This document shows, piece after piece, positions 19,325-28,902 of a stretch of 64,000 bases of DNA. The position numbers and the translations under genes were made by a program. This stretch comes from Cribrihabitans marinus (GTDB lineage Bacteria; Pseudomonadota; Alphaproteobacteria; Rhodobacterales; Rhodobacteraceae): contig NZ_FNYD01000011.1 of assembly GCF_900109035.1 (NCBI RefSeq), positions 62,001 through 126,000 on the forward strand, given 5' to 3'. Position 1 is the stretch's first letter. The number at the start of each line of letters is the position of its first letter. A model generated the notes under the pieces. It had not been told where the DNA came from. It searched no databases and worked only from the letters and a program-made list of their open reading frames with translations.

Positions 19325-20158
19325 ATGAGCGATCGGACGGACAGCGAACTGCAATTCATGAAGATGCACGGGCTGGGCAACGACTTTGTCGTGGTCGATG
19401 CCCGCGCGCGGGCGGTGGAACTGTCGGAAACCGCGATCCGCGCGATATCCGATCGCCGTCGCGGTGTCGGGTTCGACCAGCTTGCGGTGATCCGAGAGGC
19501 CGCGGACGGCATTCACTTGACATTCTACAATGCCGACGGCTCGACCTCCGCAGCCTGCGGCAATGCCACTCGCTGTATAGCCCGCTACCTGATGGACGAA
19601 ACCGGCAAGAGCGCGCTGAGTCTCGCCACCGATCGCGGTGTTCTGCAGGCGCGCGACGCCGGGGACGGGCTCACCTCGGTCAACATGGGTCTGCCGCAAC
19701 TGGACTGGCAGGAGATTCCGCTGGCCGAAGCCGCCGACACGCTGGAACTGCCGATCGAGGGCGGGCCGGTGGCGACCGGAATGGGAAATCCGCACTGCAC
19801 CTTCTTTGTCGACGATGCCGAGGCCATACCGCTGGAGGAATTCGGCGCGCGCTATGAACACCACCCGCTCTACCCCGAGCGGACCAACGTTCAGGTCGCG
19901 CAGATCACCGGACCCGACCGGATCCGGATGCGTGTCTGGGAACGTGGCGTGGGCGTCACGCTGGCCTCGGGCTCGTCCTCCTGCGCCACGGCCGTGGCGG
20001 CGGCGCGGCGCGGGCTGACCGGACGGAGCGTGCAGGTGGATCTGGACGGAGGCACCCTGTGGGTGGAGTGGCGCGAGGATGGCGTCTGGATGACCGGACC
20101 CACGGCGCACGTGTTTACCGGCGTGTTGCGGCCCGACTTTCCGGAAGGCCCGGCATGA
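19325..20158 (+). CDS. dapF: Diaminopimelate epimerase
   Basis: 277 aa. It converts LL- to meso-diaminopimelate for lysine and peptidoglycan synthesis. The two catalytic cysteines are C78 in [10 protein letters not shown] and C220 in [10 protein letters not shown]. The N terminus [15 protein letters not shown] is conserved; ATG 19325 is used, though the internal ATG at the MKMHG segment is an alternative. Its stop overlaps the start of mtaB (ATGA, 4 bp), so the two are translationally coupled. Confidence 0.96.
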   Translation: MSDRTDSELQFMKMHGLGNDFVVVDARARAVELSETAIRAISDRRRGVGFDQLAVIREAADGIHLTFYNADGSTSAACGNATRCIARYLMDETGKSALSLATDRGVLQARDAGDGLTSVNMGLPQLDWQEIPLAEAADTLELPIEGGPVATGMGNPHCTFFVDDAEAIPLEEFGARYEHHPLYPERTNVQVAQITGPDRIRMRVWERGVGVTLASGSSSCATAVAAARRGLTGRSVQVDLDGGTLWVEWREDGVWMTGPTAHVFTGVLRPDFPEGPA

Positions 20159-21429
20159 GCGCGCCGCGTTTCACAACCCTAGGCTGCCGCCTGAACGCCT
20201 ATGAGACCGAGGCGATGAAGGAGATGACCGGTCAGGCCGGGCTGCGCGATGCGGTGGTCGTCAACACCTGCGCGGTGACCGCCGAGGCGGTGCGCAAGGC
20301 CAGGCAAGAGATCCGACGCCTCCGGCGCGAAAACCCGCAGGCCCGGCTGATCGTCACCGGCTGCGCCGCCCAGACCGAACCGCAGACCTTCGCCGCAATG
20401 GAGGAGGTGGATGCAGTGATCGGGAACACCGAGAAGATGCGGCCCGAGACCTGGGCCGGACTTGCGGCGGACTTCATCGGCACGACCGAGGCCGTGCAGG
20501 TCGACGACATCATGAGCGTGACCGAGACCGCCGGACATTTGATCGACGGTTTCGGCACCCGCAGCCGCGCCTATGTGCAGGTCCAGAACGGCTGTGACCA
20601 CCGCTGCACCTTCTGCATCATCCCCTACGGTCGCGGCAACTCGCGCAGCGTCCCCGCGGGCGTTGTGGTGGACCAGATCAAGCGGCTGGTGGATCGCGGC
20701 TATAACGAGGTGGTGCTGACCGGCGTGGACCTGACCAGCTGGGGCGCCGATCTGCCGGCCCAGCCGAAACTGGGCGATCTGGTGATGCGGATCCTGCGGC
20801 TGGTGCCTGATCTGCCACGCCTGCGGATCTCGTCCATCGACTCGATCGAGGTGGACGACAACCTGATGCAGGCCATCGCCACCGAGCCGCGCCTGATGCC
20901 GCATCTGCACCTGTCGCTGCAGCATGGCGACGACCTGATCCTGAAACGCATGAAACGCCGCCACCTGCGCGACGACGCCATACGTTTCGCGCAAGAGGCG
21001 CGTCGTCTGCGGCCCGAGATGACCTTCGGTGCCGACATCATTGCCGGCTTCCCAACCGAGACCGAGGCACAGTTCGAGAACTCCCTGAAGCTGGTCGAGG
21101 AGTGCGACCTCACCTGGCTGCACGTCTTCCCCTATTCCCCCCGCCCCGGCACGCCGGCCGCGCGCATGCCGCAGGTCGATGGTCGGGCGATCAAGGACCG
21201 CGCCGCACGGTTGCGCACCGCCGGCAACGTGCAGGTCGCCCGCCATCTCGCCGCCCAGACGGGACAGGTCCATCGCGTGCTGATGGAGAACCCGCATATG
21301 GGCCGCACCGAGCAGTTCACCGAAGTCGACTTCGCGAACCCCCAGAGCGAAGGGCAGATCGTGACCGCCGAAATCCGAGGCCACGCGGACGGCCGACTGC
21401 GCGCCGTCCCGCGCGGACAAGGCACCTGA
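20155..21429 (+). CDS. mtaB: tRNA t6A37 methylthiotransferase MtaB
   Basis: 424 aa radical-SAM enzyme that converts t6A37 to ms2t6A in tRNAs reading ANN codons, which include the tRNA-Lys type encoded nearby. The N-terminal UPF0004 domain binds one Fe-S cluster with C11, C39 and C70. The radical-SAM cluster motif is C147-x3-C151-x2-C154 (CDHRCTFC), followed by [13 protein letters not shown]-terminal TRAM-like segment is present. It overlaps dapF by 4 bp. Confidence 0.94.
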   Translation: MSAPRFTTLGCRLNAYETEAMKEMTGQAGLRDAVVVNTCAVTAEAVRKARQEIRRLRRENPQARLIVTGCAAQTEPQTFAAMEEVDAVIGNTEKMRPETWAGLAADFIGTTEAVQVDDIMSVTETAGHLIDGFGTRSRAYVQVQNGCDHRCTFCIIPYGRGNSRSVPAGVVVDQIKRLVDRGYNEVVLTGVDLTSWGADLPAQPKLGDLVMRILRLVPDLPRLRISSIDSIEVDDNLMQAIATEPRLMPHLHLSLQHGDDLILKRMKRRHLRDDAIRFAQEARRLRPEMTFGADIIAGFPTETEAQFENSLKLVEECDLTWLHVFPYSPRPGTPAARMPQVDGRAIKDRAARLRTAGNVQVARHLAAQTGQVHRVLMENPHMGRTEQFTEVDFANPQSEGQIVTAEIRGHADGRLRAVPRGQGT

Positions 21430-21589
21430 CTTTCACCTGGCCGAAAAGACCTCGTGAAGGTGTGCGGGCGGCTTGAAAGTGCACCGTCGGAGCATCTTAT
21501 CCACGATCGAGTGGGGCCCGGCCCCAAACCCCGTCCCGATCGGGGCAATGCTTGTGTGCCGCAGCGCGGCCCTAAGGGAATCGGGTCCT

Positions 21590-22513
21590 TCACCCCCACG
21601 GCGTCGGACCAGTCTCCACGATCTGCCCAAAGACGTTCTCCCGGTGCCACCTCAGATTTTCCGGATGCGGTGTATTCTGCGGATCCTTCGGCAGGCAGAG
21701 TTCGCCGCCGGGCCGTATCAGACGGTCAACGACATCCCCCGGCACTTTGTTGCGGGACACAAGGATTGTCCTGCAATCATCCGCGACTGAGATCAGGCCT
21801 CTGTCGAACATCCAGTGCAGCGTGCCCGATAGGGCGAGTCCATTGCGCACGGAATCGCTGCCCTGCTGCTCCACCGGACGGATATGTGCCGCCTGCACTT
21901 CTGGCCTCCCGCCGCCATTGCGCAGCATCAATCCGGACATGGCGCAGCGGTAGCTATAGGCCTCGCGCACCTTGCGGCGGAACGCAACATCTCGATAAGG
22001 CCGGCGCATGAGCCGTTCGACCACGGGACGATGGAAAACATCCGCGGCTTCAGCGAATTCCGCAGGCCGCGGATCGTAGCGCGCGGCCTCGATCCGCTCG
22101 AGATCCTGTGGCAGGCCCAGATTGATGATGCGGGCGAAATCCGCCTCGGGCAGCCGGCGCACGGCAAGCTGCACGGCGCCGCCCCTCTTGGGCGTACCAT
22201 CCGGCTCTGAGAGAGACGTTTCCAGCGGCCTGCCATGAATGAGCCTCGGCACCTCGCGATCAAAGGGCAAGAAGCTTCCCGGCTCTATCATCGCGAGGAA
22301 CCGACCTTCCACGCCCGGCTTGGGGATGACCCTTTCGATTTTTGCAACCGCGAAATATCCGCGCGGACCGGCCTTGACGGGTTCGTAGTAGACAACCCAA
22401 TCTCCGACAGCGGCTTCGACGGCCTTCAGATAGGTACGCGGAAAATCATAGACGACATCCGGCTCGTCCTCATAAATCGAGTCTGCCTTGTGCAGGAGGA
22501 CCAGTTTCACCAT
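21590..22513 (-). CDS. HNH endonuclease with N-terminal sensor-like domain (putative modification-dependent restriction enzyme)
   Basis: 307 aa. The C-terminal part is an HNH_2-type nuclease: C190, then AAHIRPVEQQG with H210, N224 in NGLALSG and H233 in LHWMFDRGLISV. The N-terminal 90 residues (YEDEPDVVYDFPRTYLKAV...GDWVVYYEP...GYFAVAKIERV) look like a small beta-barrel of the PUA/EVE/SRA-like kind found in nucleases that read modified bases; this assignment is inference. No methylase or specificity subunit is adjacent, which suits a stand-alone type IV-like enzyme. It sits alone between core genes mtaB and the cytochrome bc1 operon, as an inserted accessory gene would. Confidence 0.75.
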   Translation of the reverse strand: MVKLVLLHKADSIYEDEPDVVYDFPRTYLKAVEAAVGDWVVYYEPVKAGPRGYFAVAKIERVIPKPGVEGRFLAMIEPGSFLPFDREVPRLIHGRPLETSLSEPDGTPKRGGAVQLAVRRLPEADFARIINLGLPQDLERIEAARYDPRPAEFAEAADVFHRPVVERLMRRPYRDVAFRRKVREAYSYRCAMSGLMLRNGGGRPEVQAAHIRPVEQQGSDSVRNGLALSGTLHWMFDRGLISVADDCRTILVSRNKVPGDVVDRLIRPGGELCLPKDPQNTPHPENLRWHRENVFGQIVETGPTPWG

Positions 22514-22675
22514 ACGCCCAGGAAAACGAAAAATCCTGGCAAGGCAAGGGGTTTACCGGTGTTTCGTTCAGACCGGATTTGCTGGCGCGATCGGGACCTG
22601 ATCCGTCCCAGCCGGCCTGCGGCTCCCCGTGCGGCAGCCCGCGCCGACCAGCGTGCGCTGCCGGGACCTCAAATG

Positions 22676-22706
22676 AAAACCCCGCGGCCGGTTGGCGCGG
22701 GGGTTT
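22676..22706 (-). terminator. Terminator of the cytochrome bc1 operon
   Basis: Read on the minus strand, an A/T-flanked GC stem (arms 22696-22706 and 22676-22686) ends in TTTT, about 23 bp after the petC stop codon. It could work in both directions. Confidence 0.8.
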
Positions 22707-22728
22707 CCTTGTCAGACGGTCGGGACCT

Positions 22729-23520
22729 TCAGTCCTTCTTGCCCTTCACCGGCGCCCAGAGGCGCTTGTTCGTGAGGTAGAGCAGCACCGACAGCACGGT
22801 CAGGAAGAACACCCCCACAAAGCCGGCCTGCTTGCGGGCCATCATCTTCGGCTCGGCGGTCCACATCAGGAAGGCCGCCACGTCCTCGGACAGGTTGTTC
22901 AGGTCGTTGGCGCTACCGTCGGCATATTCCACCAGTTCATCCGACAGGGGCGGCGCCATCGAGATCCAACCGCCCGGGAAGGCAGTGTTTTCATAGAGGA
23001 TCACCCCCGCCTCTTCTTTTTCCTCGCCGGTATAGCCGGCGAGCAGCGAGGCGATGTATTCCGCGCCGCCGATGCCCTTGATCAGCTGGTTGATGCCCAG
23101 CCCGTAAGGCCCGTGGAACCCGGCACGCGCCTTGGCCATGAGGCTCAGGTCCGGAGCGCCTACGGAGGTCACCTGCGGAAAGTGGTCGGTGGGGGTCGCC
23201 GGGCGGAAATCGTCCAGTTCTTCGTCGAAGACCTCGAAATTTTCGGCCGCATAGGCGCGCACCTGTTCCTCGGGAATTCCCGGGCCGCTTTCGGCCGAGA
23301 GAGTACGCAGCGGCACGTAGCGCAGGCCGTGGCAAACGGCGCAGACCTCGGTATATACCTGCAGGCCGCGCTGCAGCTGGTTCTGGTCGTATTTCCCGAA
23401 CGGCCCCTCGAAAGAGAAGGCGAAGTCCTCGACATACGGTTCGCCGTCAGGGGCCGCGAAGGATGCGGCCGGGGCAAGGGCCAGGGCGAAGGCGGCACCG
23501 AGTGCAAGTTTCTTGAGCAT
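22729..23520 (-). CDS. petC: Cytochrome c1 of the bc1 complex
   Basis: 263 aa from ATG 23520. A signal peptide ([23 protein letters not shown]) directs it to the periplasm; haem c attaches at C60-x2-C63-H64 ([10 protein letters not shown]), and the Met ligand is probably in [12 protein letters not shown]-terminal membrane anchor ([18 protein letters not shown]) holds the haem domain on the outer face of the membrane. It passes electrons from the Rieske protein to soluble or membrane cytochrome c. Last gene of petABC, followed by a terminator. Confidence 0.96.
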   Translation of the reverse strand: MLKKLALGAAFALALAPAASFAAPDGEPYVEDFAFSFEGPFGKYDQNQLQRGLQVYTEVCAVCHGLRYVPLRTLSAESGPGIPEEQVRAYAAENFEVFDEELDDFRPATPTDHFPQVTSVGAPDLSLMAKARAGFHGPYGLGINQLIKGIGGAEYIASLLAGYTGEEKEEAGVILYENTAFPGGWISMAPPLSDELVEYADGSANDLNNLSEDVAAFLMWTAEPKMMARKQAGFVGVFFLTVLSVLLYLTNKRLWAPVKGKKD

Positions 23521-23537
23521 GTTTCCGGTCCCTTGTC

Positions 23538-24884
23538 TTACTCGGCGGGGGAGGCTTCGGCCGAACCGGCGCCATCCGCTTTCTTGCCGTAGTGGGCGTT
23601 GAAGTCTTCTTCGATCGTCTCGGGCTGCGGCAGCGGTTTCTCGATCACGCCGAGGATCGGCAGGATGACCAGGAAATAGCCGAACCAGTAGGCCGAGGCG
23701 ATCAGCGCGAAGGAAGCATAGGGCTCTTCCGCGGGCATCGCGCCCAGCCACATCAGCGCCATGAAATCGACGATCAGCAGGTAGAACCACCAGCGGAACA
23801 TCGGGCGATACTTGCCCGAGCGCACCGAGGAGGTGTCCAGCCACGGGGCCAGGGCCATCACGATGATGGCACCGAACATCGCCAGCACGCCGAAGAACTT
23901 GGCATCGATGATGCCGCCGGTGATGAAACTGGCGATCTGCACCACCCAGACTTCGGAGGTGAAGGCGCGCAGGATCGCGTAGAACGGCAGGAAATACCAC
24001 TCCGGCACGATATGCGCAGGCGTCACCAGGGCATCGGCCTCGATGTAGTTGTCGGGGTGGCCCAGGTAGTTCGGCATGAAGCCGACCACGGCCCAGAAGA
24101 CGACCAGGACCACCGCCAGGGCGAACAGGTCCTTGATCACGAAATAGGGCCAGAACGGGAGCGTGTCCTTCTCGGCCTCGGCCTTGGATCCGCGCCGCAC
24201 CTCGACCCCGGTGGGGTTGTTGTTGCCGGTGGTGTGGAAGGCCCAGATATGCACCACGACCAGAGCCGCGATCACGAAGGGCAACAGGTAGTGCAGCGAG
24301 AAAAAGCGGTTCAGCGTGGCGTTGTCCACCGCCGGTCCGCCCAGAAGCCAGGTCTGTATGCCCTCGCCGATGAACGGGATCGCGCCGAACAGGCCGGTGA
24401 TCACGGTGGCGCCCCAGAACGACATCTGCCCCCAGGGCAGCACGTAGCCCATGAAAGCGGTGCCCATCATGCTCAGGTAGATGAGCATGCCGATGATCCA
24501 TGTGATCTCGCGCGGGGCCTTGTACGAGCCGTAGAACAGGCCGCGGAAGATGTGGATGTAGACGGCGACGAAGAACAGCGATGCACCGTTGGCATGCAGA
24601 TAGCGCAGCATGTGCCCGCCATTTACGTTGCGCATGATGTGTTCGACGCTGGCAAAGGCCAGGTCCACATGCGGCGTGTAGTGCATCACCAGGACGATGC
24701 CGGTGACGATCTGCAACACCAGGCAGAAGGCCAGGACGATCCCCCAGATCCACCACCAGTTCAGGTTCTTCGGCGTGGGGATCATGATCGTGTCATAGAG
24801 CAGGCCGACGATAGGCAGGCGGCTGTGCAGCCACTTTTCACCACCCGTCTTCGGCTCGTAGTGATCGTGCGGAATTCCGGACAT
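23538..24884 (-). CDS. petB: Cytochrome b of the bc1 complex
   Basis: 448 aa with eight membrane helices. It binds haems bL and bH through histidines on helices B and D (seen in [12 protein letters not shown] and [18 protein letters not shown]) and forms the quinol sites; the Qo motif [13 protein letters not shown] is present. The long hydrophilic C-terminal tail ([19 protein letters not shown]) is usual in Rhodobacter-type enzymes. It lies 12 bp after petA and 17 bp before petC. Confidence 0.97.
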   Translation of the reverse strand: MSGIPHDHYEPKTGGEKWLHSRLPIVGLLYDTIMIPTPKNLNWWWIWGIVLAFCLVLQIVTGIVLVMHYTPHVDLAFASVEHIMRNVNGGHMLRYLHANGASLFFVAVYIHIFRGLFYGSYKAPREITWIIGMLIYLSMMGTAFMGYVLPWGQMSFWGATVITGLFGAIPFIGEGIQTWLLGGPAVDNATLNRFFSLHYLLPFVIAALVVVHIWAFHTTGNNNPTGVEVRRGSKAEAEKDTLPFWPYFVIKDLFALAVVLVVFWAVVGFMPNYLGHPDNYIEADALVTPAHIVPEWYFLPFYAILRAFTSEVWVVQIASFITGGIIDAKFFGVLAMFGAIIVMALAPWLDTSSVRSGKYRPMFRWWFYLLIVDFMALMWLGAMPAEEPYASFALIASAYWFGYFLVILPILGVIEKPLPQPETIEEDFNAHYGKKADGAGSAEASPAE

Positions 24885-24896
24885 GGACGCGCTTCC

Positions 24897-25460
24897 TTAT
24901 CCCAGCTTGATGGTGGTTTCGTCGATGAATTCCGCGAGCGGAATCAGCAGGTTCTCGGGCGCAGGGCCTTTGCGGATGCGGCCCGACGTGTCGTAGTGCG
25001 AGCCGTGGCAGGGGCAGAACCAGCCGTGGAACTCACCCGCGCCATCGCCCAGCGGAACACAGCCCAGATGGGTGCAGACCCCCACCATCACCAGCCACTC
25101 GCCGGCCTCGTCCATGCTGCGGTTCTCGTCCGAGGCCGAAACCTCGCCGCCGAAATTGACGTTGCGGGCGACGGGATCGGGCAGGTCCGAAAGGTCGACC
25201 GCCCGGGCCTCGTCGATCTCCTCCTGGGTGCGGCGGCGGATGAACACCGGCTTGCCCAGGAACTTCACGCTGATCTGCGTGCCGACTTCGACATCGGCCA
25301 CGTCCACGCGGATCGAGGACAGTGCCTGAACATCCGCCGACGGGTTCATCTGATCGACCAGCGGCCAGACGGCCGCCCCGGTGGTTACGACACCTGCGCC
25401 AGCCGTGGCGTAGTAGAGGAAATCTCTGCGGGTGCCTTCGTGGTCTTCTGCGTGGGACAC
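24897..25460 (-). CDS. petA: Ubiquinol-cytochrome c reductase iron-sulfur subunit (Rieske)
   Basis: 187 aa from a GTG start with GGAG eight bases upstream. It begins with a twin-arginine-like signal ([14 protein letters not shown]) that also forms the membrane anchor, so the folded protein is exported by Tat. The 2Fe-2S cluster is bound by C129/H131 (CTHLGC) and C149/H152 (CPCHGSHYD), with the C134/C151 disulfide. First gene of the petABC operon; the regulators PetP-PetR lie 11 kb away rather than next to it. Confidence 0.96.
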   Translation of the reverse strand: MSHAEDHEGTRRDFLYYATAGAGVVTTGAAVWPLVDQMNPSADVQALSSIRVDVADVEVGTQISVKFLGKPVFIRRRTQEEIDEARAVDLSDLPDPVARNVNFGGEVSASDENRSMDEAGEWLVMVGVCTHLGCVPLGDGAGEFHGWFCPCHGSHYDTSGRIRKGPAPENLLIPLAEFIDETTIKLG

Positions 25461-25648
25461 GAGGTTTTCTCCGATTCCAGCGCCCGGAACGGGCAGATAA
25501 GCGTGCGCACCGCGAAACGTGGTGCCTCAACGCGGGTATCTAGCCGGGAGATGGCCATTCGTCCAGCGGTCAAAGGCGCGCAGGACGTCGCACGGACCCA
25601 GTTTTTCGATATCGGGCGCCCGTCGCGGGAAATCAAGGTCTTGGGCCT

Positions 25649-26260
25649 TCACTCCGGCGGCGGGCGCGTCGCGATCATAGCGGCGCGCGATTCGAACTCC
25701 CGGTGCCACGCGTCCAGACCGGGCGCGGCTGATCTCCAGTCGCGCGCCGCGTGCCGGAAATCGACATAGGACAGCGCGCAGGCCACGGCGATCTGGCCGA
25801 TATCCAGCCGCCCCGACAGGTGACTCAGCCAGCGTGATTCAAGCGCGGCGCAGGCCCGGCCAATCTTGTCCCATTGTGCTTCGGTCCAGCTGTCCCAGCG
25901 CTTGTCCTCGGGGCGCAGCCGGCCCTCGTAGGTCATCAGCAACGCGGCGTCCAGCACCCCGTCGGCCAGCGCCTCGAGCGTCAGCGAGTCCCAGCGCCCG
26001 TCGCCGGACCCATAGAGCCCGCCGCCGGCCCGGGCGTCGAGATAGGCACAGATCACCCGGCTGTCGAACAGGGTCGGCCCGTCGTCACGCTCCAGCGCGG
26101 GCACTTTCGTCAGGGGATTCTTGCCCAGCAGCGCCTCGGCCGGTGCCAGCGGCGTGCCGGACGCGGTCACAAGCTCGACCTCGCCCAGCTGGCCGGTCTC
26201 GTGCAGCACGATCATGACTTTCCGCACATAGGGCGAGGTCGGGCTGAAATAGAGGCGCAT
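25649..26260 (-). CDS. Glutathione S-transferase family protein
   Basis: 203 aa from ATG 26260, which has GGAGATC upstream; a GTG at 26287 would add nine residues. A thioredoxin-like N-terminal domain (MRLYFSPTSPYVRKVMIVLHE, with the cis-proline segment TKVPALERDDG and DSRVICAYLD) is followed by an all-alpha domain. The SPTSPYVRK motif puts Ser/Thr rather than Tyr at the glutathione thiol, as in YibF/GstB-like proteins. Substrate unknown; stress or detoxification role likely. Confidence 0.85.
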   Translation of the reverse strand: MRLYFSPTSPYVRKVMIVLHETGQLGEVELVTASGTPLAPAEALLGKNPLTKVPALERDDGPTLFDSRVICAYLDARAGGGLYGSGDGRWDSLTLEALADGVLDAALLMTYEGRLRPEDKRWDSWTEAQWDKIGRACAALESRWLSHLSGRLDIGQIAVACALSYVDFRHAARDWRSAAPGLDAWHREFESRAAMIATRPPPE

Positions 26261-26316
26261 GACGATCTCCCCAGGCGGTTCTTTCACGCCAGCCTAGGAT
26301 CGGCGCGTGACGCTGT

Positions 26317-26931
26317 CTATGCCTCGCGCATCAGTTGCGCCAGCGCCTGCAACTCGTGACCGATCCCGTCCTTGGCCACCGCCTCCGCGGCCCGCAGACG
26401 CTCGGCCTCGGCCTTGTTCTGGTTCAGCTTCCAGGTGCCGTCGACCGCCTCGATCCGCAAACGGCAGGGCACGATCACGCGCATCATCCGGTCCAGGGCA
26501 TCCGGGGTCATCTTGGCCGTCGTCCAGGGCGGCTTCGGCTGCAGACGCTCCTCGAACCGCGCGGACTGGCGGTCGAGCAGCGCCGGGAGCTCGTCCACAG
26601 GCCGCAACTCCAGCAGCCCGGTCAGGTGCACAGCGACATAGTTCCATGTCGGCACCTGGTCCTCGGCCCCGTACCAGTCGGGCGAGACATAGCTGTCCGG
26701 CCCGGAGACCGCGATCCGAGCCGGCCGCGGCCGGGCCAGCACGCGAATGATCGGGTTGGACCGCACCAGGTGCAGATCGGCGTGCCCGCCCGCCTCCGAC
26801 AGGACAAAGGGCACGTGGCTCAGCAGCGGTGCGGCATCGTCCGCGACCGCCAGCATCCCGAAGGCGCGGTCGCGGGCAAAAGCCAGGTTTCGGTCGCGGC
26901 CGGCGGTGCGAAAGACCGGATTGGGGTGCAT
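26317..26931 (-). CDS. PaiB-like FMN-binding split-barrel protein
   Basis: 204 aa from ATG 26931 with AGGAG at optimal spacing. It matches the PaiB/FMN-binding negative regulator family: HPNPVF start, GMLAVADDAAPLLSHVPFVL, HLVRSNPI, GPDSYVSPDWYG, VPTWNYVAVHLTGLLEL and a C-terminal LNQNKAEAER. The fold is a flavin-binding beta-barrel; the named regulatory role comes from Bacillus PaiB and may not hold here. Its start is only 62 bp from the FMN riboswitch on the opposite strand, an appealing flavin link but not proof of co-regulation. Confidence 0.82.
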   Translation of the reverse strand: MHPNPVFRTAGRDRNLAFARDRAFGMLAVADDAAPLLSHVPFVLSEAGGHADLHLVRSNPIIRVLARPRPARIAVSGPDSYVSPDWYGAEDQVPTWNYVAVHLTGLLELRPVDELPALLDRQSARFEERLQPKPPWTTAKMTPDALDRMMRVIVPCRLRIEAVDGTWKLNQNKAEAERLRAAEAVAKDGIGHELQALAQLMREA

Positions 26932-26993
26932 GGCTGCTCCTGTCGGTTGCGAAATCCCTTGCAGAACCGATGCGGGCTTGGCAAGGCTGTCAT

Positions 26994-27140
26994 CGTTCTC
27001 AGGGCGGGGCGGAATTCCCCACCGGCGGTATGCGGATCCCGATCCGCGAGCCCGCGAGCGGCCCCGGCCAATGGCCCGGGGTGACAGCAGATCCGGTGCG
27101 AGGCCGGAGCCGACGGTCATAGTCCGGATGGAAGAGAACG
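26994..27140 (+). promoter_or_regulatory. FMN riboswitch (RFN element)
   Basis: All conserved RFN parts are readable in order: a perfect 7-bp closing stem CGTTCTC (26994-27000) with GAGAACG (27134-27140), the GGGCGGGGCGGAATTCCCC segment, ACCGGCGGTA, AGCCCGCGAGCG, GACAGCAGATCCGGTGCGA and GCCGGAGCCGACGGTCATAG. It binds flavin mononucleotide and turns down the downstream ribH. A GC hairpin follows (GCCCG...CGGGC, about 27153-27168), with the ribosome site at 27203-27210, so either early termination or masking of translation is possible. Confidence 0.96.
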
Positions 27141-27216
27141 CACAACCCCGTGCCCGCTGGCTCGGGCTTGTTCGTGATCGCCTTGGGTGACGTGTCCGTT
27201 ACGAAAGGAGTTCACG

Positions 27217-27657
27217 ATGACACACACCCGCTTTGCCTTCATCAAGGCCAACTGGAATTCCGACATCGTCGACCGCGCGCTGGACGGGTTCCTGCAGAGG
27301 ATCCCGGCCGAACAGGTCGATGTCTTCGACGTGCCCGGCGCGTTCGAGATGCCCTTGCTGGCGCGCGATCTCGGCCGGACCGGCCGCTATGCCGCCATCG
27401 CCTGCGCGGCCTTCGTGGTCGACGGCGGCATCTACCGCCACGACTTCGTGGCGCAGGCCGTGGTCGACGGCCTGATGCGCGCCGGGATGGACTGCGGCGT
27501 GCCGGTGCTCTCGGTCTCGCTGACCCCGCACCAGTATCAGGAGACCGCCCATCACACCGGCATCTTCCAGGCCCATTTCGTCGAGAAGGGTCAAGAGGCC
27601 GCCGCCGCCGCGCTGCGGATCGCGGCGCTGCGCTCCGGCCTGACCGAAGCCGCCTGA
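27217..27657 (+). CDS. ribH: 6,7-dimethyl-8-ribityllumazine synthase (RibH2 type)
   Basis: 146 aa. It condenses an aminopyrimidine with dihydroxybutanone phosphate in the penultimate step of riboflavin synthesis. The N terminus FAFIKANWNSDIVDRAL, PGAFEMPLLARDL and the histidine segment ETAHHTGIFQAHFVEKG fit the RibH2 branch known from Brucella, whose expression is flavin-controlled. The start has AAAGGAG seven bases upstream. It stands alone behind the FMN riboswitch rather than in a ribDEBH operon, so a second housekeeping ribH elsewhere is likely. Confidence 0.92.
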   Translation: MTHTRFAFIKANWNSDIVDRALDGFLQRIPAEQVDVFDVPGAFEMPLLARDLGRTGRYAAIACAAFVVDGGIYRHDFVAQAVVDGLMRAGMDCGVPVLSVSLTPHQYQETAHHTGIFQAHFVEKGQEAAAAALRIAALRSGLTEAA

Positions 27658-27663
27658 CCGGCT

Positions 27664-27730
27664 TCATCTTTTGAAGAATACTTCGGGGGAGTCGCCCGCA
27701 AGGGCGGCGGGGGCAGCGCCCCCTCCCCCC
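27664..27730 (-). repeat. Intergenic repeat copy 3
   Basis: On the minus strand it reads a GC-rich hairpin block, GGCGACTCCCCCGAAGTATT, then AAGATGAAG. It lies just after ribH and, on the plus strand, its GGGGGCAGCGCCCCC hairpin (27710-27724) could end ribH transcription. Confidence 0.65.
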
Positions 27731-27801
27731 GGGGCGGGACAGAAAGCGGCTTGAGGCACCGCCCACGCCCGGCTAAGCACGGATCGCAAAGGAGCGCGCC
27801 C

Positions 27802-28902
27802 ATGTCCATGAATGCCTTCGGCCATCTCTTCCGCGTCACCACCTGGGGCGAAAGCCACGGGCCGGCGCTGGGCGCTACGGTCGACGGCTGCCCGCCCGGC
27901 GTGCCAATCGACGAGGCCGCGCTCCAGCACTGGCTGGACCGCCGCAAGCCGGGGCAGAACAAATACACCACGCAACGGCGCGAGGCGGACGCCGTGCGGA
28001 TCCTGTCCGGCGTGTTCGAAGGTCAGACCACCGGCACTCCGGTGCAGCTGATGATCGAGAACACCGACCAGCGCTCCAAGGATTACGGCGACATCGCCGA
28101 GAAGTTCCGCCCCGGCCATGCCGACATCACCTACTGGCAGAAATACGGCATCCGCGACTATCGCGGCGGCGGGCGCTCCTCGGCGCGCGAGACCGCGGCG
28201 CGGGTGGCGGCGGGCGGGCTGGCGCGCGCCGCGATCGGCGCGCTGGCCCCGCAGGTGCAGATCACCGGCTACATGGTGCAGATGGGCCCGCACCGGATCG
28301 ACCGCGACCGTTTCGATTGGGACCAGATCAACGCCAACCCGTTCTGGACCCCGGATGCGCAGGCGGCCGAGGGCTGGGCCAGCTATCTCGACGACCTGCG
28401 CAAGTCCGGCAGTTCGGTGGGCGCGGTGATCGAGGTCGTGGCGCGCGGCGTTCCGGCCGGGCTGGGTGCGCCGGTCTATGCCAAGCTGGACACGGATTTG
28501 GCCGCCGCGATGATGTCCATCAACGCCGTCAAGGGCGTCGAGATCGGCGAAGGCATGGCCGCGGCCGAATTGACCGGCGAGGGCAATGCCGACGAGATCT
28601 TCATGGGCGAGGACGGTCCGGAATACAGCTCGAACCATGCCGGCGGCATCCTGGGCGGGATCTCGACCGGGCAGGACATCGTCGCGCGGTTCGCGGTCAA
28701 GCCCACCTCGTCGATCCTGACCCCGCGGCGCACGATCACGAAATCCGGCGAGCCGGCCGAAATCGTCACCAAGGGCCGGCACGACCCCTGCGTGGGCATC
28801 CGCGCGGTTCCGGTGGGCGAGGCGATGATGGCCTGCGTGATCCTCGACCACCTGTTGCTGCATCGCGGCCAGATCGGCGGAAACCGTGGCCGCATCGGCT
28901 GA
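27802..28902 (+). CDS. aroC: Chorismate synthase
   Basis: 366 aa. It makes chorismate from EPSP with reduced FMN as cofactor, the last step of the shikimate pathway. Signatures [27 protein letters not shown]-like [17 protein letters not shown] and [18 protein letters not shown] are present. ATG 27802 is favoured by GGAG eight bases upstream; ATG 27808 is the alternative. The HD-hydrolase gene starts inside its 3' end, overlapping 17 bp. The need for reduced flavin gives a loose link to the riboflavin gene upstream. Confidence 0.96.
   Translation: MSMNAFGHLFRVTTWGESHGPALGATVDGCPPGVPIDEAALQHWLDRRKPGQNKYTTQRREADAVRILSGVFEGQTTGTPVQLMIENTDQRSKDYGDIAEKFRPGHADITYWQKYGIRDYRGGGRSSARETAARVAAGGLARAAIGALAPQVQITGYMVQMGPHRIDRDRFDWDQINANPFWTPDAQAAEGWASYLDDLRKSGSSVGAVIEVVARGVPAGLGAPVYAKLDTDLAAAMMSINAVKGVEIGEGMAAAELTGEGNADEIFMGEDGPEYSSNHAGGILGGISTGQDIVARFAVKPTSSILTPRRTITKSGEPAEIVTKGRHDPCVGIRAVPVGEAMMACVILDHLLLHRGQIGGNRGRIG

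Noticed and set aside
22729-24756. An apparent 675-residue fusion reading through part of petB into petC
   Set aside because: The upstream part is the wrong frame of petB. petC has its own ATG at 23520 with signal peptide, so there is no real fusion.
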